A stretch of 64,000 bases of DNA, taken from Sphingomonas vulcanisoli (GTDB lineage Bacteria; Pseudomonadota; Alphaproteobacteria; Sphingomonadales; Sphingomonadaceae). Below are positions 52,960 through 62,443 of the stretch, one piece after another. Within the stretch, counting starts at the first letter, position 1. Each line of letters begins with the position of its first letter. Where the stretch lies: contig NZ_JAAOZC010000010.1 in the NCBI RefSeq assembly GCF_011761305.1, positions 1 through 64,000 of the forward strand, read 5' to 3'. A program made the position numbers and the translations under genes. Below the pieces are notes generated by a model, which was given only the letters and a program-made list of their open reading frames with translations, was not told the origin of the DNA and searched no databases.

Positions 52960-53616
52960 GTGAAGAAAACCGACGCACAAGTGCAGCATGACGTGATGGC
53001 CGAGCTCGAGTGGGAGCCGAGTGTCGATCACGCCGACATCGGCATCGCTGTCAACGACGGTGTCGTCACGCTTTCGGGCTATGTGAAAGCCTATCCCGAG
53101 AAAATGGCGGCCGAACGCGCGGCGCGGCGCGTTGCCGGCGTTCAGGCGATCGCCGAAGAGATCAAGGTCCGCTTCGCATCCGATCCCAAAACGGCCGACC
53201 ACGAGATCGCCAAGCGCATCCTCGACATGTTCGCCTGGAACGTCTCGATCCCGGACGACTGCATCGAGGTCAAAGTCGAGCATGGCTGGGTCACGCTCAG
53301 CGGCACGGTCGACTGGTTCTACCAGAGCAATGAGGCTCGCAAGGTCGCCGGCAAGGTCAGCGGCGTGGTCGGCGTCAGCAATTTGCTCGAGGTCCGCAAG
53401 TTGCCGACAAGTCGCGACGTCAAGGATCGGATCATGGCGGCGTTCAAGCGGCAGGCCGATCTCGATTCCGGAAGCGTAACCGTGGTGACCGACGGGAGCA
53501 CGGTTCGGCTCGGCGGCCGTGTGAAGGCCTGGCACGAGCGCGGGATCGCCGAGCGCGCCGCGTGGGCGGCGCCCGGCGTCACCAAGGTCGTCGACAACAT
53601 CGTCATCGCCTACTGA
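52960..53616 (+). CDS. triple BON-domain protein
   Basis: A 218-residue protein with three BON domains in tandem (IGIAVNDGVVTLSGYVKAYP, then VKVEHGWVTLSGTVDWFYQS, then VTDGSTVRLGGRVKAWHE). Unlike OsmY it has no signal peptide, so it should be cytoplasmic. Such proteins bind membranes or lipids and often accompany universal stress proteins, as here. GTG 52960 follows AAGGAGATG. A strong terminator follows the gene. Confidence 0.88.
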   Translation: MKKTDAQVQHDVMAELEWEPSVDHADIGIAVNDGVVTLSGYVKAYPEKMAAERAARRVAGVQAIAEEIKVRFASDPKTADHEIAKRILDMFAWNVSIPDDCIEVKVEHGWVTLSGTVDWFYQSNEARKVAGKVSGVVGVSNLLEVRKLPTSRDVKDRIMAAFKRQADLDSGSVTVVTDGSTVRLGGRVKAWHERGIAERAAWAAPGVTKVVDNIVIAY

Positions 53617-53635
53617 CCATACATCGGCGAGATGG

Positions 53636-53661
53636 CGGCCGCCCGATCGGGCGGCCGTTTT
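53636..53661 (+). terminator. terminator after the BON gene
   Basis: A perfect 22-base palindrome (CGGCCGCCCGA-TCGGGCGGCCG) followed by TTTT, about 20 bases after the stop. Confidence 0.8.
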
Positions 53662-53735
53662 CTTATCCGTAGCATCACGCATATCGATGCGACCGGCTCA
53701 GCCATAGCCTCGCCTGGCAATGGATGGAGGCGATC

Positions 53736-54530
53736 ATGAAGAACATCTTCCTGCTGGTGCATGACGACATCGGCCAAGAGGCGCGATTGCAGGCGGCGCT
53801 CGATCTGACGCGGGCGATGGATGGGCATCTCACCTGCGTCGATGTCTCGGTGATGCCGATTTTCATGGGTGATTATGGCGCCGGCGAGGCGATGGTGCTC
53901 GCCGCCGAGCGCCAGCAGGAATCGAGGAATAAGGCCGCGATCGAGGCGCGGCTCGCTAGCGAGGACGTCCCCTGGGACTGGATCGACGCACTCGGCAACC
54001 CCAGTGAATGCGTCCTCGGCGCCGCCAATCTCGCCGACCTGATCGTACTCAATCTCAGAATGGACGACGCGCCTGAGGCCGAAATGCGCGACGTCGCTAG
54101 CCGGACCGTGATGCACGCGCGCAAGCCCATTGTCGCGGTGCCGCCAACGCTTGACCGCTTCGAGATCGGACGCGTTTTGATCGCCTGGGATGGTCAAGGG
54201 TCCGTTGCGTCGACCATGCGCGCCTGTGTTCCCCTGCTGAAGCTCGCCGCCGAGGTGCGGCTTTTCATGGCCCATCGGCGCAATATCGCGGCGAGCGCGG
54301 ACGACGCGGCAGAATATCTGTCGCGGCACGGCATACAGGCGACGGTTCATTACGGCCTGGACGACGGCATTCGCACGATCGACACGCTCATCGAGGAACA
54401 CGCCCAGCTCTTCCGGCCAGATTACATCATGATGGGCGCCTATAGTCATGGCCGCCTGGCCGAGCTGTTCGGTGGCAATACCAAGCGCATGCTCGCGCAT
54501 AGCAAGCGGCCCCTGGTGCTCGGACATTGA
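53736..54530 (+). CDS. tandem universal stress protein, second copy
   Basis: A 264-residue two-domain UspA-like protein starting MKNIFLLVHDDIGQEARLQA, clearly a paralogue of the protein at 26468 (same opening, same length, same YDWIDT/WDWIDA position). The second domain has VLIAWDGQGSVASTM and the nucleotide-binding GAYSHGRLAELFGGNTKRM. GGAGG lies before ATG 53736. A second in-frame ATG at 53724 is less likely. Confidence 0.85.
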   Translation: MKNIFLLVHDDIGQEARLQAALDLTRAMDGHLTCVDVSVMPIFMGDYGAGEAMVLAAERQQESRNKAAIEARLASEDVPWDWIDALGNPSECVLGAANLADLIVLNLRMDDAPEAEMRDVASRTVMHARKPIVAVPPTLDRFEIGRVLIAWDGQGSVASTMRACVPLLKLAAEVRLFMAHRRNIAASADDAAEYLSRHGIQATVHYGLDDGIRTIDTLIEEHAQLFRPDYIMMGAYSHGRLAELFGGNTKRMLAHSKRPLVLGH

Positions 54531-54578
54531 TAGGAGATCGGGGGGCTGCGTCGGATGCCGGCGCTCCCTGACGATGAT

Positions 54579-55163
54579 TTATTGCCCGGTTTCTCCCAAG
54601 AAGGACAGGCGACTGAGCCATTCATCTCTCATGCCGGGGCGTGCCTCGACGTCACCGATGATCATGTGCTGGACGGGGCTGATCCCGGAGAATTTGAGGA
54701 TATTGCGCTCTAGGCTCTTCACGCTGTGGGCGCCGTAGTAAGCGCGATAGACGAGTGCGGGCATGCCCATCGTCACGACCACGAGCGCCGATCGGCCCTT
54801 GAGCGCCTTCTGCGGACCTTTTCCCGTTTGCGGTTCGAACGCGAAGCCGGGCCGCATCACTTGCTCGAGGAATCCCTTGAGCAATGCGGGCATATCACCG
54901 AGCCAGAGCGGATAGAGAAATACGAGATGGTCGGCCCAGCGGATCGACACTTGCGAGCGCTTGATATCGAAATCGATATATTCGCCTTCCCAATCGTGGC
55001 GCGAGCCCAGCAGGGAAAATTCAAGCGCTGAAACCATGATGCGGCGAACCTCGTGACTGGCTTTCGTCGCACCTTCGGCATAGCGGTCGGCGAGGGCGTG
55101 AACGAACCGCGCTGGGTCTGGATCGGGATGCCCGTCGATGATCGCAATGCGCCTGAGTGTCAC
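54579..55163 (-). CDS. flavodoxin-fold NAD(P)H oxidoreductase
   Basis: A 194-residue protein of the NAD(P)H quinone reductase/KefF group (RIAIIDGHPDPDPARFVHAL, then WADHLVFLYPLWLGDMPALL and GRSALVVVTMGMP). It should bind FMN and reduce quinones or similar electron acceptors. The start is GTG 55163 after GGAGG. Palindrome copy 9 lies 91 bases upstream of it. Confidence 0.85.
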   Translation of the reverse strand: MTLRRIAIIDGHPDPDPARFVHALADRYAEGATKASHEVRRIMVSALEFSLLGSRHDWEGEYIDFDIKRSQVSIRWADHLVFLYPLWLGDMPALLKGFLEQVMRPGFAFEPQTGKGPQKALKGRSALVVVTMGMPALVYRAYYGAHSVKSLERNILKFSGISPVQHMIIGDVEARPGMRDEWLSRLSFLGETGQ

Positions 55164-55253
55164 GTGCCGCCTCCGCCATGGCCGATAAGATCCATGTTGG
55201 TGACTGTGCTCGACGTCGCGAACGGCGGACTATTCGTAGTTTCCCGACCTCAA

Positions 55254-55271
55254 AGTTTGTTTGAACAAACT
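55254..55271. repeat. plasmid palindrome, copy 9
   Basis: AGTTTGTT-TG-AACAAACT, between the primase stop and the flavodoxin-fold gene. Confidence 0.85.
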
Positions 55272-55294
55272 CTTAGTGATGGTGGACCGACAGA

Positions 55295-57460
55295 TCAGCG
55301 CAGCCGCTCTCGGGGCTTGCGCGCGACCACCTTGGGTGGTCCGATCTCGGCGCTCGGTTCGGCGTCCCGATTGCGGTCCTGGAGAACAGGGGCCTGAACT
55401 GCCTCGCCGCGTTCGACCTTCGCCGCCAATGCGTCTCGACCGGCCTCAAGCACGCGCTTGGCTTTGCTTGGATCATCCGAAAGAGTTGAGCTCACGACCG
55501 CCTCTATGGTGCGAAGCTGCTCGACGGCGGCGCGATCCCGGCCAATGACATTTTCCGCCCGCGCCTGCTCAGCGTCGGGTATCCAACGCGCGACCGCGGC
55601 CTGCTGGCCATCCTCAACATACCAGGATCGCGCATCCCGATCCCAACGTGCGCCAGCCGCCTTCGCATTCTCCTTCTCGGCAAAAGGCACCGACAACAAG
55701 ATGCGAGGCTTGTCTTGCTCTCGCGCGTGATCGTCGGCGCGGGCGTGGACCGGGCCGGATCTCGGCGAAGGGCTCCGCGCCGTGGCCTCCTGCCGATCGC
55801 GCTCCGTGGGCGTGTAGCCGGCAACTTCAAGGCCTGCTCTGTGGGCGCGCACCCATGCTTCTCGGCGGAATTCATTGGTGCCTTCGACCGTGATCGACTG
55901 CCAACCACGATGCTCCGCGATGACGATCATGTCCGCGATGACAGCGGCGCTCTCGATTTCGGACACGAGCCGATTGCCACGATCGCGAAAAGCCGGCTGC
56001 TCGGCGGTGTGGCTCTCGTAAAAATCATGATGACGACGCGAGCCGGTCTCGATGCGGTAGCGTGCGCTGATGTCTCCCGGGACATCGCCTACCTCGTGTG
56101 AAGGCTCGCCGCGCTCGACCCTGCGATCGTCATCGTCGTGACCGCGCTCCGGCGCGATACTATTCGGATTTTCCGACCTAGCGTCGCGCGCTTCGGCTGC
56201 TGGCTCGACCGGGGCTATAGGGATTTCGGCCGGCGGTTCGCGCCGCCGTTCCTTCTCGCTGGGACGGGGCTCTTCGGGCATATGTGCCTCCACGGATGCG
56301 CCGCCGGGACCGGCGAGAATACCGGCCATGGCGGCTTGGATCTGGGCTTGGGCTCCCTGGCGCCCGATGCGGCTGCGCACGGCGAGATCGTGGAAGTCGG
56401 TAAAATCGCGCGGGCTCGCTTCCTGCTCCCCCCGGGCGAAAACGGGAAAGACCGCCAGACCATCGACGGCTTCTGCAGCAGCGGTCGCTTTCTCACGCCC
56501 TGGATTATGGCCCTCGCTCAGTTGAACGCCGACATCGTCGTCGCCGGCGATCAAGATCGGCCGACCTGGGAAACGCTCGCGCAGCGCGGTCGCAACGGGG
56601 AGCAGATTTCCTGCGTCGAAGGCTGCGATCGTCGGCTGGCCGATCGCGTCGGTTATGATGACCGCGGTTGCATAGCCTTCTGCCATCACCAGCGCGGCAA
56701 GCCGATCGAGGGCCGGTAGGTCGCCGTCGACGATATGGAACGTCCCCTCCTTACGGCTTCCCTTCTGGAAGAGCTTGAGCCCATCGCTCTTGATCGTCTG
56801 CAGGGTCCATTGCTTCCCATCGATATCGATTGCCGGGAGGAAGGTAGTCTCGCCAATCGAATCCGTCAGCGCACCCAGGGTCGGCCGGATGCCCTTGGCG
56901 AGCATATAGCCGGTAGGCTCTCGTGCGGGGACAAGACGGGCTGTGCGCTGCTGCGCGCGGCGCGCTGCCGCCTCGATAGCAGCGGACTGTTCGGCGGCAT
57001 GGACCTTCTCGCGCTCGACGATATCGGCACGCAGCGCGGCCAGCTCGTGGGGAGGCAGCTTGAAGCCGGTACTTTTCCAGCTCGCATAGACGCCTGTCCG
57101 GAAGTTGCGGACATAGCCTGCCGGATGTCCGTCGAGATGCAGCGCATACCGTCCCGACGGCCGCGCATAGCGCCCTTGCGGACTGACCTTGTCGCCCTCC
57201 ACGGGGACGCGGTGATTGCGACCATCGGCGATCGGATGCCGATCGATCGCAAGCAGCCCGTGCGCGGTCATCGTTGCGATGAATTCCTCGCGCGGGGCGA
57301 TTTCAGGCTCGCTCGCTTGCGGCATCCAGCGTGAAACCTTGCTCTGCTGGCCGTCGGAAACATACCAGACCTTCAGGGTCGCATCCCACCGTGCGCCCGC
57401 TGCCCGGGCAGCGGCACGCTGCTCGTAAGGCACGGCCAGAAAAATGCGTTTGTCGTCCAT
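55295..57460 (-). CDS. plasmid primase-like protein (Toprim, DUF5710)
   Basis: A 721-residue protein. An N-terminal DUF5710 module (KRIFLAVPYEQRAAARAAGA) is repeated near the C-terminus (PRILLSVPFAEKENAKAAGA). Between them lies a TraC/DnaG-like Toprim domain (VMAEGYATAVIITDAIGQP, then ILIAGDDDVGVQL). Such proteins prime the complementary strand in the recipient or the donor. ATG 57460 was preferred for the GAGAGGG before it; GTG 57466 would overlap virD4. It closes the transfer operon. Confidence 0.85.
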   Translation of the reverse strand: MDDKRIFLAVPYEQRAAARAAGARWDATLKVWYVSDGQQSKVSRWMPQASEPEIAPREEFIATMTAHGLLAIDRHPIADGRNHRVPVEGDKVSPQGRYARPSGRYALHLDGHPAGYVRNFRTGVYASWKSTGFKLPPHELAALRADIVEREKVHAAEQSAAIEAAARRAQQRTARLVPAREPTGYMLAKGIRPTLGALTDSIGETTFLPAIDIDGKQWTLQTIKSDGLKLFQKGSRKEGTFHIVDGDLPALDRLAALVMAEGYATAVIITDAIGQPTIAAFDAGNLLPVATALRERFPGRPILIAGDDDVGVQLSEGHNPGREKATAAAEAVDGLAVFPVFARGEQEASPRDFTDFHDLAVRSRIGRQGAQAQIQAAMAGILAGPGGASVEAHMPEEPRPSEKERRREPPAEIPIAPVEPAAEARDARSENPNSIAPERGHDDDDRRVERGEPSHEVGDVPGDISARYRIETGSRRHHDFYESHTAEQPAFRDRGNRLVSEIESAAVIADMIVIAEHRGWQSITVEGTNEFRREAWVRAHRAGLEVAGYTPTERDRQEATARSPSPRSGPVHARADDHAREQDKPRILLSVPFAEKENAKAAGARWDRDARSWYVEDGQQAAVARWIPDAEQARAENVIGRDRAAVEQLRTIEAVVSSTLSDDPSKAKRVLEAGRDALAAKVERGEAVQAPVLQDRNRDAEPSAEIGPPKVVARKPRERLR

Positions 57461-57462
57461 CG

Positions 57463-59379
57463 TCACACCCTCTCGGGCTCGTCAGCGGAAGCGTTGATCG
57501 CCGCCATCATCCAGCGTCGCGTTGCCTCCTCGGGATCCTCGCCGCGATCGATCGCCGCAAACGGGTCTATGTCGCTGTCGATGACCAGTGCATCGACCGG
57601 AATGGCCTCGAGACCATCGGCCTGATCCTCAGTCAGTCGGCACGTTCCCATCGGGCGGGCACCCTCCTCGATCGGAATACGATCGACCCAGCCAATCGCC
57701 TGTGGCGTGTTGAGCGCGGGCGCGATGGTGCGCGGCGGTGGCTGCAAACGGTCGGTGAACTCTTTCATCTTGTAGTAGATGATCTTGGTCACCTTGATCG
57801 CTGGGATGCCGCGCTTGAAGATGAGGACGTCGCTGAGCGGCATTGCCTCGACCTCCTGGGGCAGCATGAGTGCGCGTGACTGCTCCGATTCCGAAACGCT
57901 GTTGCCGCCCTTTGCGAACATGCCGAGGGCGCGGTTCTTCGAGCGCGCCGCCTGTCCGTGCGTGCCGAGCCGCTCGGAAATCTCCTTGGCATCGCGCAGC
58001 GTGCCAGGGGTGTAGACGACCTGCGCATCGCAATTGGCGACGATCTCTTCGGCACCGTCGTCGCCGTTCAATCGCCGCAGCTGCGCGCGCGTTTGGACGA
58101 CGATGAGGAAATTCAGGCCGAAACTGCGGATATAGGCGATCGCCGCGACGATCATGGGGGCTTTTCCGAGGCGCGCAAACTCGTCGAGCAGGACGAGGAC
58201 GCGCTCCTGACTGGCGGGATCGAAATCGCCGATCGACGGGTCGGAATTGAGGTCGACCAGCTGTTGGAAGATGAGATTGTAGAGCGGCGCGACCCGCTCG
58301 ATATTGTTCGGCGAGGCGCCAAGATAGATCGACATCCGCTCGGTTCGCAGGCGACGCAGATCGAAGTCGCTCGCGGCGGTGGCGGCATCGACGTGAGGGT
58401 TGAGCCACAGCCCCAGCTTGGTCGTGACGGTCTGCTTGATGCCGGAGAAGGTGTTGTCGGACGCTGACGTGAAATCCATGAGCGCGGCGACGCATGGGGT
58501 GGAAAGGGGACGGCCAGCCTGCGCCCGCTGATCGATCAACGCAGGCAAGCGCGCCTTTGGGTCGCCCGTCGTCAGGTCGCGGTAAATCTGACCGATGGTG
58601 AAGGGCAGCTCCGCGGTTGCCGCGACATAGGCGCCGACACCGATGAAGGCGGTTCGCGCAGCCTCGGCCCAGAATGCTTCGCCGCGTTCTGGCAAAGGAA
58701 ACAGCATGCCGGCGATCTTCTGCAACTCGTCGACGACATGCACGGGGTCGCGTCGATCGATATAACCCAGTGGATTGTAGCGCGCCGACAGCTGGTCGGG
58801 ATCGAGGGGGTCGAACAGGAAGACGTGCTGGCCGTGTTCCGCGCGAAACCCGGCAGTCTTCTGATAATTTTCCTGCTTGATATCGAGGGTGACGACCGAG
58901 CCGGACCAATTGAGCAGGTTGGGAATGACGATGCCAACGCCCTTGCCCGAACCCGTTGGTGCCTCCAGCAGGACATGCGCTTCCTGACCCGCAACCACGA
59001 AGCGCCCGCGCAGTCGACCGAGCAGGATGCCGGTCGTACCTCGAAGACCGGCGCCCTCGATCTCGCGCTCATTGGCGAAGCGCGCGGCGCCGTGCAGTGG
59101 CTTGCGTCCTCTGTCCCAGATCAGCAGCAGCGCGCCGAACAGCACCCCCAGCCCACCCCAGAGGGCGCCACGGCCGAGCGAGGCCTGAAGGTGCGGATCG
59201 TGCCGGTAATACCAGAGCCACGACGGTACGGCGCGAACCTGGAAGTGGGCCGAAAGCTGGTTGAGATCGACCAGCGCGATGGCGACCGTCAGCACGATCC
59301 ATGCGGCGACGGCGACCGTCAGGATCGCAGCCACCGCCAGTGCCTTAGTCGGCGGATGGTTTCCCGGGATCCGGATCAA
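57463..59379 (-). CDS. virD4: VirD4/TraG-type coupling protein
   Basis: A 638-residue protein with two N-terminal membrane helices (ALAVAAILTVAVAAWIVLTV; LWGGLGVLFGALLLIW), Walker A in APTGSGKGVG (about 142) and Walker B in LVLLDEFARLG (about 396). It links the relaxase-DNA complex to the secretion channel. The start is TTG 59379, supported by GGGAG about 7 bases before; no in-frame ATG or GTG is suitably placed. It overlaps virB11. Confidence 0.92.
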   Translation of the reverse strand: MIRIPGNHPPTKALAVAAILTVAVAAWIVLTVAIALVDLNQLSAHFQVRAVPSWLWYYRHDPHLQASLGRGALWGGLGVLFGALLLIWDRGRKPLHGAARFANEREIEGAGLRGTTGILLGRLRGRFVVAGQEAHVLLEAPTGSGKGVGIVIPNLLNWSGSVVTLDIKQENYQKTAGFRAEHGQHVFLFDPLDPDQLSARYNPLGYIDRRDPVHVVDELQKIAGMLFPLPERGEAFWAEAARTAFIGVGAYVAATAELPFTIGQIYRDLTTGDPKARLPALIDQRAQAGRPLSTPCVAALMDFTSASDNTFSGIKQTVTTKLGLWLNPHVDAATAASDFDLRRLRTERMSIYLGASPNNIERVAPLYNLIFQQLVDLNSDPSIGDFDPASQERVLVLLDEFARLGKAPMIVAAIAYIRSFGLNFLIVVQTRAQLRRLNGDDGAEEIVANCDAQVVYTPGTLRDAKEISERLGTHGQAARSKNRALGMFAKGGNSVSESEQSRALMLPQEVEAMPLSDVLIFKRGIPAIKVTKIIYYKMKEFTDRLQPPPRTIAPALNTPQAIGWVDRIPIEEGARPMGTCRLTEDQADGLEAIPVDALVIDSDIDPFAAIDRGEDPEEATRRWMMAAINASADEPERV

Positions 59380-60352
59380 AGTAGATCTCCCTGACCTTCC
59401 AGCGGCCGCCTACCTTTTCGGCCTGGATGACGACGTCGACGAGACTGTGCAGCAGCCCGCGAATATCCTCGCGAACGAGATCGCGGCCGGCCTCCGACTC
59501 CTTCACGAGGAGCGTCAGCTGCTCGAAGGCACCCGCCGCGGAATTGGCGTGGACGGTCGTGATCGACCCCGGATGCCCCGAATTGACGTTGCGCAGGTAA
59601 AAGAAGGCCGTTCCGTCGCGCAGCTCCTGCAGTAGGATGCGGTCGGGACGCATACGCAATGCGCTTTCGAGCAGTTGCTTGGCGCCGATCTGGGCAAGCC
59701 CGGTGCCGTCCTTGGCGTAGAGCATGTTGACGACATTCCGGTGGGGAACGGTCAGTTCGCGCGCATCCTCGATTGTCAACAGGCGCTCGCTGGCCGGGAT
59801 CAGCTGGATCAGGGCCTTTGAGATCGTGGTCTTACCCGAGCCGGTGGCCCCGCTGATCAGGATGTTCTTGCGCGACGTGACGGCGAGCTCGAGGAAGCCG
59901 CGCCAATCCTGCGCTTGAAGCAACGCCAGCAGACGTTGATCGACTTCCGCCACCGCGTCGGTCGCGATCCTGGTGTCCTTGAATACGCCGTCGGCGATCA
60001 TGTCGTCGATGCTGAGCGACACCGAGGAGGGCTTGCGGATCGTGACAGAGACGATCCCGTCCATCGTAGCCGGCGGGATCAGAAACTGACAGCGCTCTCC
60101 GCTTGGAAGCACCGTCGATATGATCGGCGTGTCGGCCCGGATATCCTGCTTCGTGGCGGCCGCCGCCGCGCGGGCGAGCGTCATCAGCCAATCGAACGTG
60201 AGTTCGGCGACTTCGTGCCAGATCCACTGTCCGCCGCGCTCTACCGCCGCTTCGCCGGGCCGGTTGATGACCAGCTCGGTCACGTCGGCCGGCTCCATCA
60301 GGCTCCGCAGAGGCGCCAGATGATGCTCGAGGACGCGGCGGCCTTCGGCCAT
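59345..60352 (-). CDS. virB11: VirB11 ATPase
   Basis: A 335-residue hexameric secretion ATPase with Walker A in ISGATGSGKTTISKAL (about 167), the Asp box LLTIEDARELT, Walker B-like MRPDRILLQELRDGTAFFY (shown by RILLQELRDG) and the His box GHPGSITTVHANS. It powers pilus and substrate passage. It starts one base after the virB10 stop. Confidence 0.93.
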   Translation of the reverse strand: MAEGRRVLEHHLAPLRSLMEPADVTELVINRPGEAAVERGGQWIWHEVAELTFDWLMTLARAAAAATKQDIRADTPIISTVLPSGERCQFLIPPATMDGIVSVTIRKPSSVSLSIDDMIADGVFKDTRIATDAVAEVDQRLLALLQAQDWRGFLELAVTSRKNILISGATGSGKTTISKALIQLIPASERLLTIEDARELTVPHRNVVNMLYAKDGTGLAQIGAKQLLESALRMRPDRILLQELRDGTAFFYLRNVNSGHPGSITTVHANSAAGAFEQLTLLVKESEAGRDLVREDIRGLLHSLVDVVIQAEKVGGRWKVREIYFDPDPGKPSAD

Positions 60353-60353
60353 C

Positions 60354-61592
60354 TTACCGCTTCACTTCCAGACCGTAGACGTCGGCGAAATTGAAATCCT
60401 TCGCGACGAAGATCCCGACTTCCTCACCCTGGTTCTTCTTGAGCACCGGCTTGATATTGATCGTGTTCTGCAGCGCGATGCCGGCGCTGTTGGAGGGCAC
60501 CTGTGTCGTATAGCTGCCCTGATTGGCGAGATGCGCGGCTGCGATCGATGACGCATCGTCGATCAGGCTGAGCATCAGCGCTGCGCCAAAGCGCGCCCAG
60601 AAGAAGGTGTCGACCGCGCCGGCCATCCCGGCACGGCCGAGCGCGTCGGACGCGGGCGATGCGAGTTCGACCGCGATGCCGCGCGGCGTCACCGCGCGGG
60701 TCCAGACCACGAAGATACGGTTCTGACCCTGGCTCATCCCGCCCTGATATTGGCCCAGTACCTTGGTGCCCTTCTCCATAAGCACCACGCGGCCGTTGTC
60801 CGAGAAGACGTCTCGCGGGACGATGCACGACGTATAGCCCGGCTGGGTCGAGTTCATGGCGGTCTGGAGGATGCAGGGAATGAGTGTCCCAGCCGTGATG
60901 AGATAGTTGCGGTTCGGCAGAACCGTGGCGTGCGACTGCTCGATGGCCGATACCTGCCGCAGGCGATCGAGCTCGCCCGGCGCGGCTGGCGTCGCCGGTC
61001 CGTCGCCCGTGCCCGAAGCAGCGCCGCTGCCGGGCGTACTGGCCGAACCCGCGGCCTCGCTGCTCCCGCTCCGGCCGCCGACCGAGACGAGTAAAGGGGC
61101 GTGGCGGGCCTGGGCGGCCAAGGTCTCGGCGGGCGTGGTCTGGCCCGCAGCCGGTCCGCTCGTCGCGGGCTGGCCGGTGGCGTCGATAGCCGGCACGACC
61201 GTCCCATCGGGATTTGTGACCATATGGGTCGCCGGCGTCGTCGTGCCGGTCAGGCTTGGCGCCCCGGGGGGCGGTGCTGCGAGCGTCGGGTTCGCCATCT
61301 GCACGGTCTGGCGCGCGCGATCGTCCGGATGCTTTGCGGCGTCCGGACTCATCGCCATCGTATTGGTGATGCCGTCGTCGCGATGATGACCGACGTTGAT
61401 GAACACCAGCGCCGCGACCACGGCAGCGACCGCCGCTCCGGCGCCAAGGCTGGTGCCTCCGAAGCGGGCACGGCCGACTGGTGTGATCGTGCGCTGGATC
61501 TCGTCACGCTCTGGCGTGTGGTCGCGAATGATCGTCTCGCGGTAGCTGCCCTCGGGCTGAGGCCCATCGCCGATCGGCGGGATCGAGCTCAT
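60354..61592 (-). CDS. virB10: VirB10/TrbI core-channel protein
   Basis: A 412-residue protein with a short cytoplasmic N-terminus, one membrane helix (AGAAVAAVVAALVFINVG), a proline-rich periplasmic linker and the VirB10 barrel domain (LITAGTLIPCILQTAMNS, YTSCIVPRDVFSDNGRVVL, and FWARFGAALMLSLIDD as the outer-membrane antenna). It spans both membranes. Start ATG 61592 overlaps the virB9 stop. Confidence 0.92.
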   Translation of the reverse strand: MSSIPPIGDGPQPEGSYRETIIRDHTPERDEIQRTITPVGRARFGGTSLGAGAAVAAVVAALVFINVGHHRDDGITNTMAMSPDAAKHPDDRARQTVQMANPTLAAPPPGAPSLTGTTTPATHMVTNPDGTVVPAIDATGQPATSGPAAGQTTPAETLAAQARHAPLLVSVGGRSGSSEAAGSASTPGSGAASGTGDGPATPAAPGELDRLRQVSAIEQSHATVLPNRNYLITAGTLIPCILQTAMNSTQPGYTSCIVPRDVFSDNGRVVLMEKGTKVLGQYQGGMSQGQNRIFVVWTRAVTPRGIAVELASPASDALGRAGMAGAVDTFFWARFGAALMLSLIDDASSIAAAHLANQGSYTTQVPSNSAGIALQNTINIKPVLKKNQGEEVGIFVAKDFNFADVYGLEVKR

Positions 61593-62443
61593 CACGGTTT
61601 CTCCTTCGTGGTGCGTTCGATCAGGGGCGACGCCGTGTCGGTCCCATAATCCTTGCCGTAAGCGGTCGGCGCCTCGTTGTAGATGCACAGCACCTCACCG
61701 TTGCGCCGAAGCCGGAGCTGGCGGGCGACGAGATGGACGACGACGAAATCATCGCGGACGTCAAAGGGCACGAGCGTTTCGCTGCCGTCGTCGCGGACCA
61801 AGTAGAGCGAGGGAATCTCGTGATTGGCCGGGAAGCGCAGCACGGTGAACTGACCATTGTCGGACACCTCCGACGGCTGCAGGTCCGATGCGCCCTGCAC
61901 CGTATAGCGGATGTTGCGCGTGCCCTCGATCACGCCATGATCGAGGGCAGCGGTAATCGCTGCCTGTTGCAGCTGGGCAAGTTTGAGCGCGGCGGCGAGC
62001 GCCTGGGCGCGGGCAGCCTTCAGCCTCTCATCTTCAGGATAACGAAAGCGCACCTGGAAGAACGTGTTGGGCGCCGAGGCGCTGATCCAGCCGGCGCGCG
62101 AGGTCAGCTCGAACGTGTAATTCCGCAGTTCGCCTGCCCGTTCGGTCGTGACGATGAGATTGGTCGGCCCGGCATGTTCGCGTGGCTTGATGAAGAGCAG
62201 ATACCCCCTCGGTGCGACCTCCCAGGAGACGCTGTCGCCAACCGCCACGTTGACGATATTTTCGTCGCTGCCGAACACCACCTGGGTCGCCGTCCGAAAC
62301 ACGCCGACGATCCGGTAGACCTGGTTGGGATTGTAATCGACGGTGCGAACGCGCGGATCGGCATAGCCGGCCTTTGGCGTTTCCGCAGCCATCGCCGGCG
62401 TGGCGGCCAGCGCCAACAGCATGGCGATCGATCGGCGCATCAT
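61592..62443 (-). CDS. virB9: VirB9/TrbG channel protein
   Basis: A 283-residue periplasmic protein with a signal peptide (MMRRSIAMLLALAATPAMAA), the N-terminal domain (VYRIVGVFRTATQVVFGSDE, LLFIKPREHAGPTNLIVTT) and the C-terminal domain contacting VirB7 and VirB10 (DDGSETLVPFDVRDDFVVVH). It forms the outer-membrane core with VirB7 and VirB10. ATG 62443 overlaps the virB8 stop. Confidence 0.92.
   Translation of the reverse strand: MMRRSIAMLLALAATPAMAAETPKAGYADPRVRTVDYNPNQVYRIVGVFRTATQVVFGSDENIVNVAVGDSVSWEVAPRGYLLFIKPREHAGPTNLIVTTERAGELRNYTFELTSRAGWISASAPNTFFQVRFRYPEDERLKAARAQALAAALKLAQLQQAAITAALDHGVIEGTRNIRYTVQGASDLQPSEVSDNGQFTVLRFPANHEIPSLYLVRDDGSETLVPFDVRDDFVVVHLVARQLRLRRNGEVLCIYNEAPTAYGKDYGTDTASPLIERTTKEKP

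Noticed and set aside
52541-52978. 145-residue - strand frame between the helix-turn-helix and BON genes
   Set aside because: No start signal, random-looking composition, and it overlaps the better-supported 71-residue frame.
15613-55271. Reading the nine palindromes as a CRISPR array or as insertion-sequence ends
   Set aside because: Copies are kilobases apart with unrelated sequence between them, and no target duplications or transposase genes accompany them.
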